DNA of 35,402 bases from Schoenoplectus triqueter (Eukaryota; Streptophyta; Magnoliopsida; Poales; Cyperaceae), in the NCBI GenBank assembly GCA_964058805.1, contig CAXKVV010000239.1, positions 1 through 35,402 on the forward strand, read 5' to 3'. The translations under genes and the position numbers were made by a program. Below the pieces are notes generated by a model, which worked only from the letters and a program-made list of their open reading frames with translations, had not been told where the DNA came from and did no database searches. This document shows, piece after piece, positions 20,245 to 30,842 of this stretch. How positions within the stretch are numbered: position 1 is the stretch's first letter; each line of letters starts with the position of its first letter.

Positions 20245-23200
20245 TGTTAAACTGTGAAACAAAATTTAAATTAACGTAAATAAATAAATTAGTTAATTCA
20301 ATAATTAAGGGGATATAATTACTTATAGGTATGGGCGCATATATATATAATATATATTAAATAGATAAATAAATCTTCTAATAAATTTTAAATATTTATT
20401 TGGCTATTTATTAACAATCTAAATAATTAAGCAACACAGACCCAAAATTTATTTAATGAAAAGAAACAAATTTAAATATCAACAAAGATGAATTTTGAAA
20501 TTTAAAATAAACAGTAAACCAGTCAGTCTAAATAAAATGATTTAAGACTAACTAGTAAATATTAGAAACACGCAATATAAAAGTATATATATATAATAAT
20601 AAAAGTAATGACAATTATTTTACAGTTAATTGGAAAATTCGGTTTGCTACACCAATGATCATAAATCCCTGGCCACAGCAAATCCCGTATCACCAAGCCT
20701 ATCTATCACCGGCCCATCCCATCCCATTTAATTTTCCTTTCTCTCTCTGCATTTACTTCCCTCTGAGCAGTCTCTTCTCCCTCATTTAATTCGGTAATTA
20801 ATACCGTCATTTCTCGTTCCCCACTCTCCTCTCTCTCTCTGTCGCGCCGCTCCATTCCTTGCCTGTCTCTCTCTCTCTCTCTCGCTCAGGCGACATGATT
20901 CCCCCGGTTTTGAGCTTACCGCTTGGGACGCCATCCCCCACTTGTGATTTCACTCGATGGCCCCTCTGGTACTCCGCCGTTTCCTCTGATTTGCCTCAAT
21001 TTTCTGCCATATCTCCACCCTATTTCCCCCCCTCTTTCTGTCACCTCACCCCTCTAGGCCTCTATGTCGTCCTTGCAACCGTCGTCGTTGCCCTCCCCTA
21101 TAAAGGGAGCCCCTAGCCTCCCTCTTACTCTCTGTTGTTGGTCGGATTATCTCATGTGCTGAGAATAACCTATTGTCTAAATCTCTTATAAATTTGTGTT
21201 GGGTTGCGATTTTTCTTGATAGAGGGAGGGTTGGCCGGAGACTCCCCGAGGAAGTACTCGCCCCTGTTGAAACTTTCCCCCTTGCCCTTGCTTGCCTTCT
21301 CTGTCGCTGGTAAACCCTAAAAATCCCCTTTTCTATTCTGTAATTCTGTTGCCTATGTTATGCTGTTTGTCGATCCATTATGGCTTGTGGGCTTGTTGTG
21401 GGTACTGGTAAAAGGGTGGTCCTTGTTCTTGCTGGTATGCTCTGAAGTGTTTGGCTGGTTTATTTTGTTGCCTTTTTCTTATACTGGCCCCCTTTCTGGT
21501 CTGCCCTCTGATATTGGTACTTGGAACTGTTCAATTGTGTGCTTGTACCAGTAGTTGGTACAGCCCTGGGTTCTGGCTTGGTTGGTTATGAATGACTCAC
21601 TACTTGTGGTCTCGGTTGGTGATTGAAAACCTGATTTTTTTTGCTTGTTGCTCTGGTTGATCTTGTTTGTATATGGGGCTGCTTGCTAGTGTCCCTTTTT
21701 CCTTCTTTTGCTGGTTCGGTGTTGGGCTTCAGAACTGTGGCTGTTAAGTTGTGATTAATTGAGCCTAAGTTAATATTATGGGAACTGGATCAAAATAGTG
21801 AAAGAGGAGTAGGCCCAAACCAAATATTATGGACTTAATAGATAAGTAGGAATTTTATTGGACCGGTTGGGCTTAGAACCGAATTGAGAACTTCAATAAG
21901 GAATGTACAAAAGAAGTTTAGCCTCGTTTTGAACAATCTGGATTTAACAAATATATATTAATCTCATTAGGCCACTAATTAAGTCATAATAAATTTAATT
22001 TAGATTGTCGTTCGGATGAGTATTAAAATTAAGGCCTAATGATTTAAAAGGAGCAAGATAATTAAGTGATAGAATAAATATGTGATCAAATAAATTGGAA
22101 GCCGCCCCGAAAGGTTTGGCGGTATCCATGGACTAATACGTAAACTTAAAGAATCGGGAAATGATTAAATTCCCTAACTGCCCCCGATTCGGGATATCGG
22201 TGCATTGGCACCAACGATTTGGTAGTCAGCGTATGATCCCGAACATTAAAACACCAACACATATTAATATAATAACTTTTTTCTTTATTTTGCTTTTGTT
22301 TTATTTATTTTTCTTTATTTTATTTATTTCTTTTTAATCCTTTTTATTTTACCTTTGATCTTAAAATTATTTTTCTAACTTATAAAATCTATTAATCAAT
22401 TTCTCTGTTTTTAACAAATTAATTATTATAAGTATAAGTAAGTCAATTAAGGAATAACATTAAGTTAACTTATTTAATTTAAGTAAATTAAATTAGTTAC
22501 GTTACTCAAAATAAACATAATCTCTAGATTATAAAAATAATACTAGAACAACTAAAATAAAACATAATTAAATAATAGATTATAGATAATTAAGAGTTAT
22601 AAAATAATAACTTAAATTACAATAACAATTTAGATTTTTAAATTATATATATTAATCAATTTCTCTATTTTAAATTAATTGGTTTAGAAATTAAATCCGT
22701 AAACTCGAATCTAAAATAAAGATTAAACGTATAAAAATGATCTAGAACGATAAACATAAGTTAACAAAATCAGTATGCGAACGACGAAAATTTTCCGGCA
22801 CCGCATAGATGCAGCAGAAATGCTGCCGAAATTTTCAAGAAAAGACGATAAAATCGGAACGACCGTTTAATTAATTATCAATCTAATTTAGTTAGTAATT
22901 GTTAAGTAAATCAAGTAAAACTAATAAACATCTAATTTAAATTAAAATAGGTGATACAGTCGACTCGGATCCACTCGCGGAGTACGAGGTCATTCCCGAC
23001 CCGACGTACGCGGACACCGACCCCGAGGCCGGTGTTCTACCTCCGGAGTAGAGCGACTCCGCGATCCTCACCAGCACTCCCAGGTACGGTTTCCTGGGAT
23101 TTAATCTTCTTTCTTCAGAATTAGGAACCCAAACCGAAAATAAAATGTTTTTAAAATAAATCTGAATTGCGGTGTTTTTGTCCAAATTAACTAGAGACTG

Positions 23201-25002
23201 AATCTGACCTGTCATTTGCATCCGGTAAATTGACCAGCATGTTTGAGACATACCCGCATTTACATGTCATATCATGTCATACTGCACGTAGACAGGACAG
23301 GAGTAGGATCCGGGAAATAGTCCCGAGATAGGATTAGATAGAATTAAATATTTCAAGTTGTAGATTATAATTATTAGGAAAAATATTATTATTATCACTA
23401 ATTATTAATTAAGTCAGGTAGTTAATCATGCATTAAATGCATGGGAGTGTTGAGAGGCGGACCGGGTAATTCTCAGTCTGAGGTTGCCTTGCATAACCAG
23501 ACCGCTGCGGTTACGTACGGTGACCCATAGGCCCGTGGGACCCACCGGTCTGTATATGCACTGCGCATCTTTGCCTGTCGGGTTATCCACCGACCCCGTC
23601 AGTTGGCGGGTTCGGCTGTGTCGGAGTGTTTAATTTTTGATCAATATTATCATTAATCTTAATATAAATAAGAATGTTTATCCAAATTTGAGCGATCAGG
23701 ATACCGTGTCTTTCAGTTTTTAGTGTGGGCGGCCATATTCAAGATTGGAATCTACTCCGAGATATTATATTTATTTTATTTATCCGGCTTATTTAGGATC
23801 CTAGTATTGTCCGAAGGGCTTTCTCCTTTGGCCCTCAGTTGGTACAGAGAAAGTCGGGATGCGGTCCTCTGGCCCTAGTGGGTACAGTGTAGGCTCCCAT
23901 TTGTATATACTCCGTTTTGTTACTTTACGGGATGCGGTCCTCTGACCCTTGGTTGGTACAGTGTAGGCTCCCATTTGTTTCCGATTTGTCAATTCACGGG
24001 TAGTTATATCCTTTGGCGATATGGCAATTGAAAGCATAATTATTTAAACCCCCTTTGCTCATATTATTATTATTATTATTATTATGTGAGGTGGATCATC
24101 AGATTCAGAATACCGAGTACGTGCTTTTAGCCGTCACTCTCCTAGGGCGTTATCGCTCCGGGAGGCCGAATTTTCCCAGGGTATTCAGGGCATTGGCGCC
24201 CGCTTACTCGAAAATCCTAAGTTTGTAAGTTGGGCCCGAATACGTGCCCGCTTAGGTAAGTCACAAGTCCAGGGCCCGATCACGTGCCCGCTTGTGGATG
24301 GACTGATGATCTGCAACTGGGTTATATTTATACGGGTGTTTTTAAATCTCATACCTTATACATATTTATCATATATTATATCCGCATTTCCACAGATTTT
24401 TCCTTTCGGGTTTATTTGCCATTTCATCTCATTCATATAGAAGTTTTTCTCAAACGTGCATAAAGTATTGTTATACTACATACAATTAATATAATGCATT
24501 TAAAATACAGTATCGGTGTTTGGGTCCAGTCTAGGAAAGCAGATAAAATCTTAAGGCTGGATCTAAATCCGTACTGAGTAATTTTTAAAATTACTCACGT
24601 TTCCACGGTGGTTGTGGGATCCAGGTATTACAGGTGCGGGACTGAGTGTGGATGAGAGTGCTAGGTGCAGTCCTGCGTGATGACAGGGATGCTTCGCCAC
24701 ATTTGCAAGTGAGCCGGGTAGTTGGATAGGATCCATCGGGTTTTGCGTTTTATTTCTTTCTTTTGGGTTTTTGTTTGAGAGACTTGCTGCCCATTCCGAT
24801 GGAGCTAGCCCCGCCTATGTAGGCGTTGTATACTCTTTGTTCATTCTGGACTGTATGGTCATGTATTTATATTTGTTATTGTTTTGTTTATTCTGAGATT
24901 TATCTTATTTTATTCAGTTAGCCTTTCGTACGCACGTCTCGTCGTGCGTACGTGGCGGGATTAAACACCCCTAATCTGATTCATTATTTCTGGGGTGTGA
25001 CA
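20245..25002 (+). repeat. 3' LTR (4,758 bp)
   Basis: Same length as the 5' LTR, an exact offset of 9,925 bases, starting TGTTAAACTG and ending GGTGTGACA. It repeats every internal feature of the 5' LTR, including the TATA box (21099-21105), exon-like island, duplications and hairpins. A second outward promoter here would read into the antisense strand of the MULE gene. The poly(A) site was not assigned. Confidence 0.97.
21099..21105 (+). promoter_or_regulatory. TATA box in the 3' LTR
   Basis: Same CCCTATAAAGGG context as at 11174. If active, transcription from about 21130 would run through the rest of the LTR and possibly out past 25002 into the flanking MULE, antisense to its gene. Confidence 0.55.
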
Positions 25003-25007
25003 GTAAC
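25003..25007 (+). repeat. Right 5-bp target duplication of the LTR retrotransposon
   Basis: GTAAC, identical to 10315-10319. Confidence 0.96.
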
Positions 25008-27487
25008 AATGAAATTGACCAGACCAAGTATTCAGTAGGTGAGCTGTATTGTATCACTCATCTATGAAATTGTACACATCAAAGTTTTTATATTGGCATA
25101 TAGCAATCACGTGAGAGAAGGGTATCCCAGTCAGTTGAGGTTTTTGACAATCACACGTGCAGTGCGGTTCCAGCAATTGTGGGTCATCTCGAGTGCGTCG
25201 TTCATTCAAAATTGTAACAGTGTACTTGAACGGTCTATACCCTCCACTCTTGATTCTCTCACCAAGCACATAAACCTCATATTCTCCTCGAGCAGTTCCG
25301 AGTGGAATTACGTTCATACGAGCTGTAATTATTAAAAAAAATACAAAAGGTATCACGATATATTCAAAATTTTATAAAATATAGTAAAATAATATCAACA
25401 CGAACCTACTTTGTCGTCACGTTTTGCCAAGATATCTTCAATTTTTTTGGGCCATTGCTTGCATGCTCTATGCAGGTTCAATGCTTGCATTTCCCTCTTA
25501 TCGAACCATTTAGCACATTTATACCATGTTCCCTCCACAATTGCTGCAACCGGTAAAGTTCGTTCAACTCTGAAGAAGCTATTCAGAGCTTCCAAACCAT
25601 TATTGGTCATTATACCCCATCGATGTCCTCAATCATAAGTTTGTGCCCATGAAGCAAAATTAGGAGGTTCTTTATCATCATTTTCTAATCTTCTGCCGAC
25701 TTTTTTTAAAAAATCATAAGGTCTTCTATTTGATTTCCTCAAAATTCGTCATCTCTCTACGAAACGACGCGGTTTTTTTATTCGCTAGTCTTTTTCGAAA
25801 ATCATCTCTCAAATTATCTTCTTTCTTTCCAGTTTTTCCGGCTTCTTTATATAAATTCTCTACGATGTGTTGCATGCAATACCGGTGTACCGCCTCTCCA
25901 TGTTGTACAGACCATCCCAAATGCGGTCGCTCAAAAACTCTCTTTATTTCTCTATGACGGTCGGATATAACACATATTTTTATATTACATTTGATCACTT
26001 CATTACGGACCCATCGCATGAACCAACCCCAATTGTCCACATTCTCTGCATTCACGATTCCAAATGCTAGAGGAATGACTTTATTCTCTGCATCGTATCC
26101 ACACGCCATCAATAATCTACCCTTATAACGGCCTGATAAGAATCCAGCGTCAATGGTTATAACGGGCCTTAAATGTTTAAACGCTGCAATACACGGTCCA
26201 TAAGCCCAAACTATGGATTTAAATATTTTTACATTATTATCCGAAATATCACACGTCAATATTTTAAAATTTGTACCTGGAGTAGTCCGAGCAATCGCCT
26301 CCAATATTTGTGGAAGCAATGTATATGATCCTTCCCAAGTGCCAAATAATTGTTCAATTGCTCTTTCTCGACCACGCCAAAGTTTACCGTACGTTGGTGC
26401 CACACCGGGATATTTTGTTTCTATAATCATACTGATTTGTTGAACTGTTAGAGAGAGATTCTTTTTTAAATGTCGTCGAACACATCCTGCAATCAAATTA
26501 GATGTGAGTTGTAAGTGTTTGCGGTCTCCTGGTGGTCTTCTACAGTTGTGGGGTTTTTTTATTTGTGATGATCCTCCATGTGGTCGAGCCCTCTTCAGGT
26601 CTAGCGTATAATCTCCAAGGACAACTCCCTTCTTTGCATTTCATAATAAGTCGTGTTTTATAACTTTCTTGTACCCAACATTGAACGTTTTTCCTAACAC
26701 TCAAATCACAAATTACCCAATTTAAAGCCGATTTAGAAGCAAATATTCTATTTTCAGCTAACTCATCATCGGGTCCTAAGAGAGATTCATTCGCGCCTAA
26801 ACGGTCAAGCATCTCAAAATTATTTAACGCTTCTACGGGATGGTGTCTCTTTGTTCGTCCGGTAACTAACAATGTGGTATTGCATCTCTGAATTTCCTCA
26901 TCTTCAGATTCATCGATCGAAAAATCTGACTACTCAGTGTAATCCTCTCCTGTTTCTTCTTCATTTGAATAATACGGACCACCATCATCTTGCTCATCCT
27001 GATCATCGTGATCATCACTTAATTCCATTATCGTTGGTTCAACACTACTTCTGCCATCAATATTATCAGCTAAATTACAGCCAGACGTAGTACTACTACT
27101 ACTACCGCCAAATAAATTATATAGTGGCACCGCTGGGTTCGGTTATTGATAAATTATATTATTACTGTAAATAGCTGGATACAGATATAAATTGGTTTGA
27201 TCGTAGGTTGGATAGGAATTGGTTCGATCGTAGGTTTGATAGGAATTGGTTCGATCGTAGGTTTCATAGGAATTGGTTCGATCGTAGGTTGGATAGGAAT
27301 TGGTTTGATCGTAGGTTGGATATGAATTAGTTTGATCGTAGGTTTGATAGGAATTTGTTTGATCGTAGGTTTGATAGGAATTGATTTCATTCTGGTTTGG
27401 AAATATTTCCGTCAAAAAATTACTGTCGCTCGGTTGTTCTGCAGTATAATTTTCTTCATCGGGAATATAATTTAAATCTGGTAGCAT
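25008..27487 (-). pseudogene. MULE transposase, N-terminal and catalytic parts (broken)
   Basis: The transposase cuts and inserts the MULE. I start at the ATG at 27487-27485 ('MLPDLNYIPDEENYTAEQ'). In order come seven 9-residue NSYxTYDxT repeats, an acidic linker, a Mutator-type DNA-binding domain ('IFASKSALNWVICDLSVRKN', 'KCKEGSCPWRLYA'), the MULE DDE domain ('VITIDAGFLSGRYKGRLLMA', 'ICVISDRH', 'HRYCMQHIVENL'), then a SWIM zinc finger ('CTCDC...HVIAIC'). One 83-bp intron (25323-25405) joins in frame before 'ARMNVIPLG'. Defects: TAA at 27143, TAG at 26930, a frameshift in an A-run near 26560, a frameshift near 25726, TGA at 25629-25631 and TGA at 25054-25056. The C-terminal part lies at 9979-10314, beyond the nested retrotransposon. 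It cannot make active protein as it stands. Confidence 0.93.
27190..27378 (-). repeat. Seven 27-bp tandem repeats in the transposase N-terminus
   Basis: Units start AATTGGTTTGATCGTAGGTT on the plus strand and repeat exactly every 27 bases seven times, with a few substitutions. On the minus strand they encode NSY(Q/P/E)TYD(Q/R)T. Because the unit is 9 codons, copy-number change keeps the frame. Confidence 0.95.
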
Positions 27488-27562
27488 TTTGAAGAAGTTG
27501 GATGTTTGTTGTTTTTGTGTTTGTGAGAATTGATCGAGTGGGCGTCGGTATTTATAGCAAAC

Positions 27563-27620
27563 AAAAGCGTCACTGGCCGTGGCGTGTTTAAAGAAAACGC
27601 GCCACTGCCAGTGACGCATT
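27563..27620. repeat. Right subterminal palindromes of the MULE
   Basis: Two blocks, AAGCGTCACTGGCCGTGGCG and ACGCGCCACTGCCAGTGACG, match the CACTG/CAGTG design of the left end (9493-9590). They lie just upstream of the transposase start, so they may overlap its promoter. Confidence 0.8.
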
Positions 27621-27650
27621 GTGATTCGTATTTTTAAACTTATCTGTTTC

Positions 27651-27705
27651 TCATTCTTATTTTTAATAATATTAATTTACTAATAATTATTAATATTAAA
27701 ATCTG
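27651..27705 (-). repeat. Right terminal inverted repeat of the MULE
   Basis: Exact reverse complement of 9410-9464. Confidence 0.95.
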
Positions 27706-27714
27706 GAGAAAAGG
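27706..27714 (+). repeat. Right 9-bp target duplication of the MULE
   Basis: GAGAAAAGG, identical to 9401-9409. Confidence 0.93.
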
Positions 27715-28670
27715 AGATCGCGGTAACAAAAGTCTTAAAGATAATGATGAAAGCTAGAGGCCGAATAAATTGATCCAAATGACTTAAATTATATATTTTC
27801 ATTATCAAATTCCAACAATTTTCTCTTGAAGATAAATTACAGACAATAAATCAACATCATATATACAGAGAAATGAATTATGTTATCAATTATAATACAC
27901 TTACAAGAGCATTCACTACTAAATTAGAAAGTAGTTAAGGTCAGTCAGACCAACCTATTAGGGGAAAAAAATAACAAATCTATGTATTTTTTATGCCCCG
28001 GATAGTTTTATGAGCATGAAATTTCTTAGACACTTTTACCCCTTAAGAAACACATCTCTCTTAACCAGTGGCGAAGAGAGGGGGTGCCAGAGGGGCCTAA
28101 CATCCTCAATATTTATGCAATTTAGTACAAATATTTAATTTATTATCTTTAGATACATGAGATTAATTAGTTGGTCCTCCTAATTTATTTTAAGGCTTCA
28201 AATATATGAATTAGTAGCAAAATTTTAAATTATAAAAATATTTAGCTCAATTATAAAAATAAGAGGTCAGTCAATCAATAATGAATAACATTCTGAATAA
28301 TTGATATTATCATTTCTAGCTATAGTAGTAATTTGATTAATTGATTTTGACAATTCCTTTATAGTCTCGACGATTCATTTGCTTCTTGTCTTCTTCAATT
28401 ATTATCTATCGTAGACAGACAGTGTGTAAGTCTCATCTATCTCTAATGCAAATAATTATCTAAGAGTTGTAACTTTACTTTAAATTTTAGTTTTTATTAT
28501 GTAGTTATTATTTTATTTTATGAATTACTTACCGAATTAGTTAAATTGTGTTACTAAATTAATGACATGAGACCAAATTTAAATTATGGGTGTGGGGGGG
28601 GGGGGGGGCATTCACCGATGGAACTCCCACCAGCAATAAAAAAAATTAAGAAGACGCTAAGGGGTACTGT
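27715..28670. other. AT-rich spacer with a possible hAT end and a G15 run
   Basis: No gene was seen. CAGTGGCGAAGAGAGGGGGT begins at 28066 and resembles the CAGTGGCGGAG ends of some plant hAT-type miniature elements, but no matching opposite end was found. A run of 15 G lies at 28594-28608. Confidence 0.45.
28594..28608. repeat. G15 homopolymer
   Basis: Fifteen consecutive G on the plus strand. The length is likely imprecise in any assembly. Confidence 0.9.
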
Positions 28671-28671
28671 T

Positions 28672-29606
28672 TAGGGCTGTGAATGGGTAGGGTGAGATAC
28701 AAGTTGAGATATTTTTATATTCATATTCATTAAAAAAAATTATATATTCCTTATCTTTATGAGTTAAAAATATTTTTACTCATACCCTACCCTCACTTTT
28801 TAAGAATTTCGGGTAACAAATAGGTGAAGATAAATAACGAATAATAATAATTCGGTACAAAAAATATATGATTTCGATAAATAAATAGTATCAAATAAAT
28901 ATACTAATAAAGTACAACAATGAATAATGCTTTACATATAACAAAAATCATATAATTTCTTTATCTTGATTGTCATTGAAAACGTATACTAATTTCAAAT
29001 TAATTTGATTACTATTAAAATATAAAATAAATTATTATATTTATATTATATATATATATATATATATATTCTTAATACATAAAAAAGTTAAATTTTTAAA
29101 ATTTTCAAGTATGTCACATCATCATTTTTCTCCACCATTGATTTTATTTAAATCTTTTCATCTACTTGAATCCGATGGTTCATATAATTTTTCTTTCCCC
29201 TCATTAAAAATTATTTTTAATGTGAAATTTAACTCTTAACATGATCTAATTATTTTAGTATTATTTTTTAAAATTATCATATTTAATTATATTATTATTA
29301 TATACATCATTAGTATTTATAAAAATTATGTTCAAAATTTTCTTAATGTGAATTGAGTATATTTAAAAAATTTATATTTTTAATTATTTATTTGAGAACT
29401 ATAGTTGTAACCCTAGTTTATATAATTTACTTTATAAATAAATGTTAAAAATAACTCTTATCTGTACCCTTATTCGATAAGTTAATGAATTTTTTTTCTC
29501 ATACTCATATCTGATAACTTAACAAAAATAAAATATTATCTATATCGATCTTATCAAATATAATACGAATCAGATAAACGGTAAAACAGTTTTCATTAAC
29601 AGCCAG
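28672..29606. repeat. hAT-like non-autonomous repeat
   Basis: The left edge reads TTTAGGGCTGTGAATGGGTA. The right edge, on the minus strand, reads GGCTGTTAATGAAAAC. The right 140 bases resemble 6555-6690. No gene lies inside, only AT-rich DNA with a (TA)n run near 29046-29069 and a copy of another repeat at about 29100-29330 that is also found at 33500-33790. No convincing 8-bp target duplication was seen. Confidence 0.5.
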
Positions 29607-29659
29607 TAGTATTTGATAATTTGAATTCTCCCCTGGCCTTGTTAAAATGGAACAATATC

Positions 29660-30055
29660 TAGGGCCATGGCAAACACGTGTCAAGTCGCAATCTCTCCTG
29701 CTCCCTGTCCGGAGGTCACGACACCAAAGCCCCCGGCATTGGCCGTTTCAGACTGGCACGGACCGCACCCACTAGCCGGTCCGGTTCAGGCATGGTTTTT
29801 TTGGGTTTCCATCGGGAACTGTTGTGCTTGGTGGCGGTTCAACCGAGAAGCAGAGCAGCGCGCCTCTCTAGTCTCTACTACTGTTACTGTACACGGAATA
29901 CTACTACACACTATACACTGGATTCCTCGGCAGTCGGCACCATACCGTACCGTACCGGCCTCTACGGCTCTACATGTGATGTAGCTCTGCGGGGTGCTCT
30001 TGTTAGAGTGGCGACACCAACAAAAGGATAGCCACTGTAGGCCCTCCACTCCACT
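29660..30055. other. GC-richer block, non-coding as far as I can see
   Basis: This block is markedly GC-richer than the DNA on both sides and starts with an ACACGTGTC G-box-like word (29676). Two overlapping plus-strand frames (105 codons at 29667 and 117 codons at 29678) and one minus-strand frame (87 codons at 29786) are open, but none resembles a known family and they contradict each other. It contains short GTACC/CGTACC repeats (about 29943-29960). It could be a promoter region or a gene fragment. Confidence 0.35.
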
Positions 30056-30842
30056 ATATCAATTTGGAAGCATCGATTTGAAGGGATCAGTATTCATTTC
30101 GCTTGCGTGTTTAAGCAATTGGTTATTTTATAGCTCTTTTCTTCTCATTGTTTGTATGTCATTAAGGACAAAGTAAAGAAAATGCCAAAAATGCCCCCTA
30201 TCAGTCCATAACAGCCCTTGTCACTAAATTATAAAAATGAATTGGGTATTTTTGTAAATGTGATACATGCATGCGAATGGTATGTTCAAATTACATCTAC
30301 ACAATTTCTAGAGCAAATGTAGATGCAACTCATGGTAGTCAATATTTAATTATGAAAAGCCGCCTACACAGTTCCACAAAAAAAAAAAAAGGATGCGGAT
30401 GTCAAACTATAAAAGATAATCCCTGTCTTGCTATCCTTTCCCCTTTCTTTTTAACAACAAATTTTCTCTTTTGTTCTTAGGTTTAAAACTTTCTGTCGTC
30501 CTGCATGAAAAAATGGTTTACATTTCAAATTGATTTCTTTTTTCCCTACAATGTGCACAAAATGATTTGAGTGTGTCTTGTGCAGTTGTCCTTGATAAAC
30601 ACATGAAGACCTAGCTCTATTAAGCACAAATGTGTTAATTTGTTCCAACAGATGAACGGAATACAACTTGTTCTGTTTAACCATTATATTACCTCTGAAA
30701 CAGGATGAGGCTTTAAATAGAATCAATATATATTCAGTTGGTGTTCATATTTTATTCTCCATGAAATGACTATGGTCTGTTCTGCAATCTAGCATTAAGT
30801 TGGAAAGAAACAAGGTTATAATCACACACAGTGATTTATGAT
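30056..30842. other. AT-rich spacer, no gene supported
   Basis: A minus-strand frame of 91 codons (30451-30726) has mixed composition but no family that I recognise and no supporting start context, so I do not call it as a gene. Confidence 0.5.

Larger units (their letters stand above)
10320..25002 (+). mobile_element. Intact Ty3/Gypsy chromovirus (Tekay/Del type), 14,683 bp
   Basis: The element has two 4,758-bp LTRs, a primer binding site, one Gag-Pol frame, a polypurine tract and exact GTAAC duplications, so it is structurally complete. The lineage is taken from the domain order (integrase then chromodomain), the initiator-Met primer binding site, the TTCGAGGACGAA motif before the polypurine tract, and the very long LTRs known in Tekay/Del. 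I count seven single-base differences between the LTRs and no net length change, which means a recent insertion. It is inserted on the plus strand into the minus-strand MULE transposase gene. Coding DNA is clearly GC-richer than the surroundings. Confidence 0.97.
9410..27705 (-). mobile_element. Mutator-like element (MULE) split by an LTR retrotransposon
   Basis: The terminal inverted repeats are perfect over 55 bp (9410-9464 and 27651-27705, starting CAGATTTTAATATTAATAAT). They are followed by diverged subterminal DNA rich in CACTG/CAGTG palindromes, and the flanking 9-bp duplications are exact. Without the nested retrotransposon and its extra GTAAC, the element is about 3,608 bp. It holds one transposase gene on the minus strand, now a pseudogene with several stops and frameshifts. 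Perfect ends with a broken gene suggest the copy was moved by a transposase made elsewhere, or that the gene decayed after insertion while the ends by chance did not. Assignment to MULE rests on the target duplication, the inverted repeats and the MULE and SWIM domains. Confidence 0.94.

Noticed and set aside
25039..27090. Several plus-strand frames of 67 to 98 codons and a minus-strand out-of-phase 78-codon frame at 27154
   Set aside because: They are shadows of the MULE transposase. The NSYxTYDxT frame continues into the rest of the protein, whereas the 27154 frame is the same repeats read one base off.
27190..27378. Seven regular 27-bp units considered as a CRISPR-like array
   Set aside because: Units are directly adjacent with no spacers and encode a regular peptide repeat in a plant transposon.
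28066..28620. Possible complete hAT element starting CAGTGGCGAAGAG
   Set aside because: Only the left end resembles such elements. No matching inverted right end or 8-bp duplication was found.
30451..30726. 91-codon minus-strand frame
   Set aside because: The composition is plausible, but no motif, splice context or neighbouring exon supports a gene.
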